From NCBI GenBank assembly GCA_002683735.1, contig NYTZ01000007.1:10870-18233 (forward strand): a DNA stretch of 7,364 nt, written 5' to 3'. Made by a program: the position numbers and the translations under genes. Below the pieces are notes generated by a model. That model was not told the DNA's origin, did not search any database, and saw nothing but the letters and a program-made list of their open reading frames with translations. This document shows positions 5,718-7,364 of this stretch, one piece after another. The DNA comes from Flavobacteriales bacterium. Its GTDB lineage: Bacteria > Bacteroidota > Bacteroidia > Flavobacteriales > UA16. Every line of letters begins with the position of its first letter. Position 1 is the first letter of the stretch.

Positions 5718-7364
5718 TTACAAATCCCCGATGTTCATGCCGAGAGAAAAGTGGAATTGCCCCCGGGCCATGGTGGGCACGGAGGGAACGTCGTCGAACC
5801 GCCAACCGTAATCCAGACCGAGCAACCCGAACATCGGGAGGAAGATGCGCATGCCGATGCCTCCGGACCTGTACACGTCGAACGGGTCGAAACCGTCTCC
5901 GGTCTCCCAAGTGTTGCCCGCCTCGAGGAAGGCCATGGTGTAGATGGTGGCACTCGGGTTGGTCGACAAAGGATACCTCAGCTCTGCACCGTACTTGGCA
6001 ATGGCCCCGGCGCCGGTGTTCTGGTCGGGGGCGGTCAAAGAGAGGTTGTCATATCCCCGCAGGGAAATGATCTCCCGGCCGTCCAACACGAACCCGCTGA
6101 GGAATACCCCGCCGAGGTAGAAGCGCTCGAAGGGGGAGAGGCCGATTTGCCGGTTGTACTGGCCGATGATGCCCCCACCGAAATAGGTGCGCAGGACCAG
6201 GGACTTCGGGTTCTCGCCGCCGCCTGTGGTGAGGGGGGTGTACCAGTTGGCCACAAATTTCCACTTGTGGTACTCCACGAAACGGAACCGATCCTGGTCG
6301 CTCAGTCCGGCCCACACTTTGTCCGGCTGGAACAGGCTGTACGGCGGGGTCGCCTTGATACTGAGCCGCACTTCGGAACCCCAAACAGGGAAAATGGGAT
6401 CGCTCACCGAGTTCCTGCTGACAATCAGGTTGAGTGCGATGTTGTTGGACTCACCGTCCGTGAAGCTGAAAAGGCCGCTGTTGTATTGGTCGAAATTGAA
6501 GTGCTGGTAACTCAGGCCCGCGTTGACCGTGAACCAGTCGTCCGGCTTGTTCCACCGCTGTCCGATGGAGGCCGAAACGCCGGTAATCATGAGGGTCTGA
6601 CGGAGGGGGTTGTCCTCACCTTCAATGCGCTTCGGCTGGCCGTTGCTCTGGATGGAACGCCATGCCGCCACGGTGAGCGCGTTGGGCTTCTTGCCGCCCA
6701 GCCACGGTTCGGTGAAGCTCACATTGTAACTCTGGAAGAACAGGCCGTTGGACTGGGCCCGGATACTGACCCGCTGGCCATCTCCCATGGGCACCGGTCG
6801 CCAAGCCCCCTTCTTGAAGGCCTTTCCGACGGCGAAATTGTTGAAGGTCACCCCGAGTGAACCCACGATGCGGCCGCCGCCCCATCCGCCTTGCAGCTCG
6901 ATCTGGTCGGTGGGCTTCTCCTCCACGACATACTCGATGTCGACCGTCCCGTCTTCGGGATTCTGGACCGGATTGATGCCAAAGGCTTCCGGGTTGAAGT
7001 AGTTGAGCTGGTTGAGTTCGCGCTGGGTCCGGATCACATCCGTCCGACTGAAGAGGTCCCCTGGCATGGTCCGAATTTCGCGCCGGATGACATGGTCGCT
7101 GGTCTTGGTGTTGCCGCGCACATCGACCCGACCGATGCGGAACTGCTTGCCCTCCACAAGGCGGATTTCCAGGTCGATGCTGTCGTTCTCCGCACGCACC
7201 TCCACCGGAATCGCCTGGAAGGTCAGGTAGCCGTCGTCGCTATACAGCGTGCTCAGGTCGATGCCCTTGGGGTTCATGAAGAGCCGCTTCTCCAGCTCCG
7301 CAACGTCGTACAGGTCACCGCGCTTCAGCCCGAGCAGGCTGTCGAGCTGCCCGGTGGTGTACTT
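5718..7364 (-). CDS. bamA: BamA/Omp85 outer-membrane protein assembly factor, N-terminus outside the window
   Basis: BamA folds and inserts beta-barrel proteins into the outer membrane. The frame is open to the window edge, so the ATG at 7277 is internal; 548 residues are visible, and the signal peptide and first POTRA domains are missing. Counting from the window edge, residues about 1-70 are the end of one POTRA domain (LLGLKRGDLYDVAELEKRL, LYSDDGYLTF). Residues about 75-150 are the last POTRA (FRIGRVDVRGNTKTSDHVIRREI, GDLFSRTDVIRTQRELNQLNYF, DIEYVVEEKP). The 16-stranded barrel follows, with the FTEPWLGG motif and the loop-6 signature LRGY (435-438, bases 6051-6062), the counterpart of VRGF in E. 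coli. The final strand QFHFSLGMNIGDL aligns with the beta-signal but ends in Gly-Asp-Leu instead of an aromatic residue. It is the first gene of the minus-strand envelope cluster, ending 71 bases before the first ompH. Confidence 0.95.
   Translation of the reverse strand, partial: KYTTGQLDSLLGLKRGDLYDVAELEKRLFMNPKGIDLSTLYSDDGYLTFQAIPVEVRAENDSIDLEIRLVEGKQFRIGRVDVRGNTKTSDHVIRREIRTMPGDLFSRTDVIRTQRELNQLNYFNPEAFGINPVQNPEDGTVDIEYVVEEKPTDQIELQGGWGGGRIVGSLGVTFNNFAVGKAFKKGAWRPVPMGDGQRVSIRAQSNGLFFQSYNVSFTEPWLGGKKPNALTVAAWRSIQSNGQPKRIEGEDNPLRQTLMITGVSASIGQRWNKPDDWFTVNAGLSYQHFNFDQYNSGLFSFTDGESNNIALNLIVSRNSVSDPIFPVWGSEVRLSIKATPPYSLFQPDKVWAGLSDQDRFRFVEYHKWKFVANWYTPLTTGGGENPKSLVLRTYFGGGIIGQYNRQIGLSPFERFYLGGVFLSGFVLDGREIISLRGYDNLSLTAPDQNTGAGAIAKYGAELRYPLSTNPSATIYTMAFLEAGNTWETGDGFDPFDVYRSGGIGMRIFLPMFGLLGLDYGWRFDDVPSVPTMARGQFHFSLGMNIGDL

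Noticed and set aside
4942..5811. Plus-strand open frame (289 codons), Leu-rich and seemingly hydrophobic, opposite the first ompH
   Set aside because: Its Leu and Val runs are the reverse complement of Glu/Lys/Gln codons in the OmpH coiled coil; not a membrane protein.
5670..6860. Long plus-strand open frame (396 codons) opposite bamA
   Set aside because: Antisense shadow of a confidently assigned gene; composition is low-hydrophobicity and shows no family likeness.
1..7364. CRISPR array, insertion sequence, tRNA or rRNA, toxin-antitoxin or defence genes
   Set aside because: I saw no direct-repeat array, transposase motif, terminal inverted repeats or RNA-gene sequence by eye; the genes account for nearly all of the window.

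Overview
The window is an ordinary, gene-dense chromosomal segment of a GC-rich member of the Bacteroidota. Four things point there: the gene order bamA, ompH, ompH, murI; the Bacteroidota style of the DsbD and of the ComM/YifB N-terminus (it opens MLVR and has a DSAVRESQQRI motif); the lack of convincing Shine-Dalgarno sequences; and promoter boxes resembling TAnnTTTG. I cannot assign an order or genus from sequence alone.

Plus strand, 1-3550: the window opens inside a dsbD-type gene for a transmembrane thiol-disulfide reductase (5' end missing). It is followed by gmhA (sedoheptulose 7-phosphate isomerase, LPS/glycan heptose supply). Next comes a broken remnant of comM/yifB, of which only about the first 100 of roughly 500 codons survive. 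Last is a complete gamma-class carbonic anhydrase-like gene whose start lies about 75 bases after the last recognisable in-frame comM codon.

Minus strand, 3586-7364, read right to left: the 3' part of bamA (outer-membrane beta-barrel insertase; N-terminus beyond the window), two tandem ompH/skp-like periplasmic chaperone genes, and murI (glutamate racemase), which overlaps the second ompH by 11 bases. This is an envelope-biogenesis cluster: BamA inserts outer-membrane proteins, the Skp-like proteins escort them across the periplasm, and MurI supplies D-glutamate for peptidoglycan. The two strands converge at 3551-3585, where a small perfect hairpin carries the murI stop codon in its loop.

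No mobile element, CRISPR array, RNA gene, phage gene or evident new system is visible. No gene-free stretch exceeds 100 bases. The observations most worth a second look are the decayed comM, the His/Gly/Asp-rich segments of DsbD, and the atypical extreme C-terminus of BamA.
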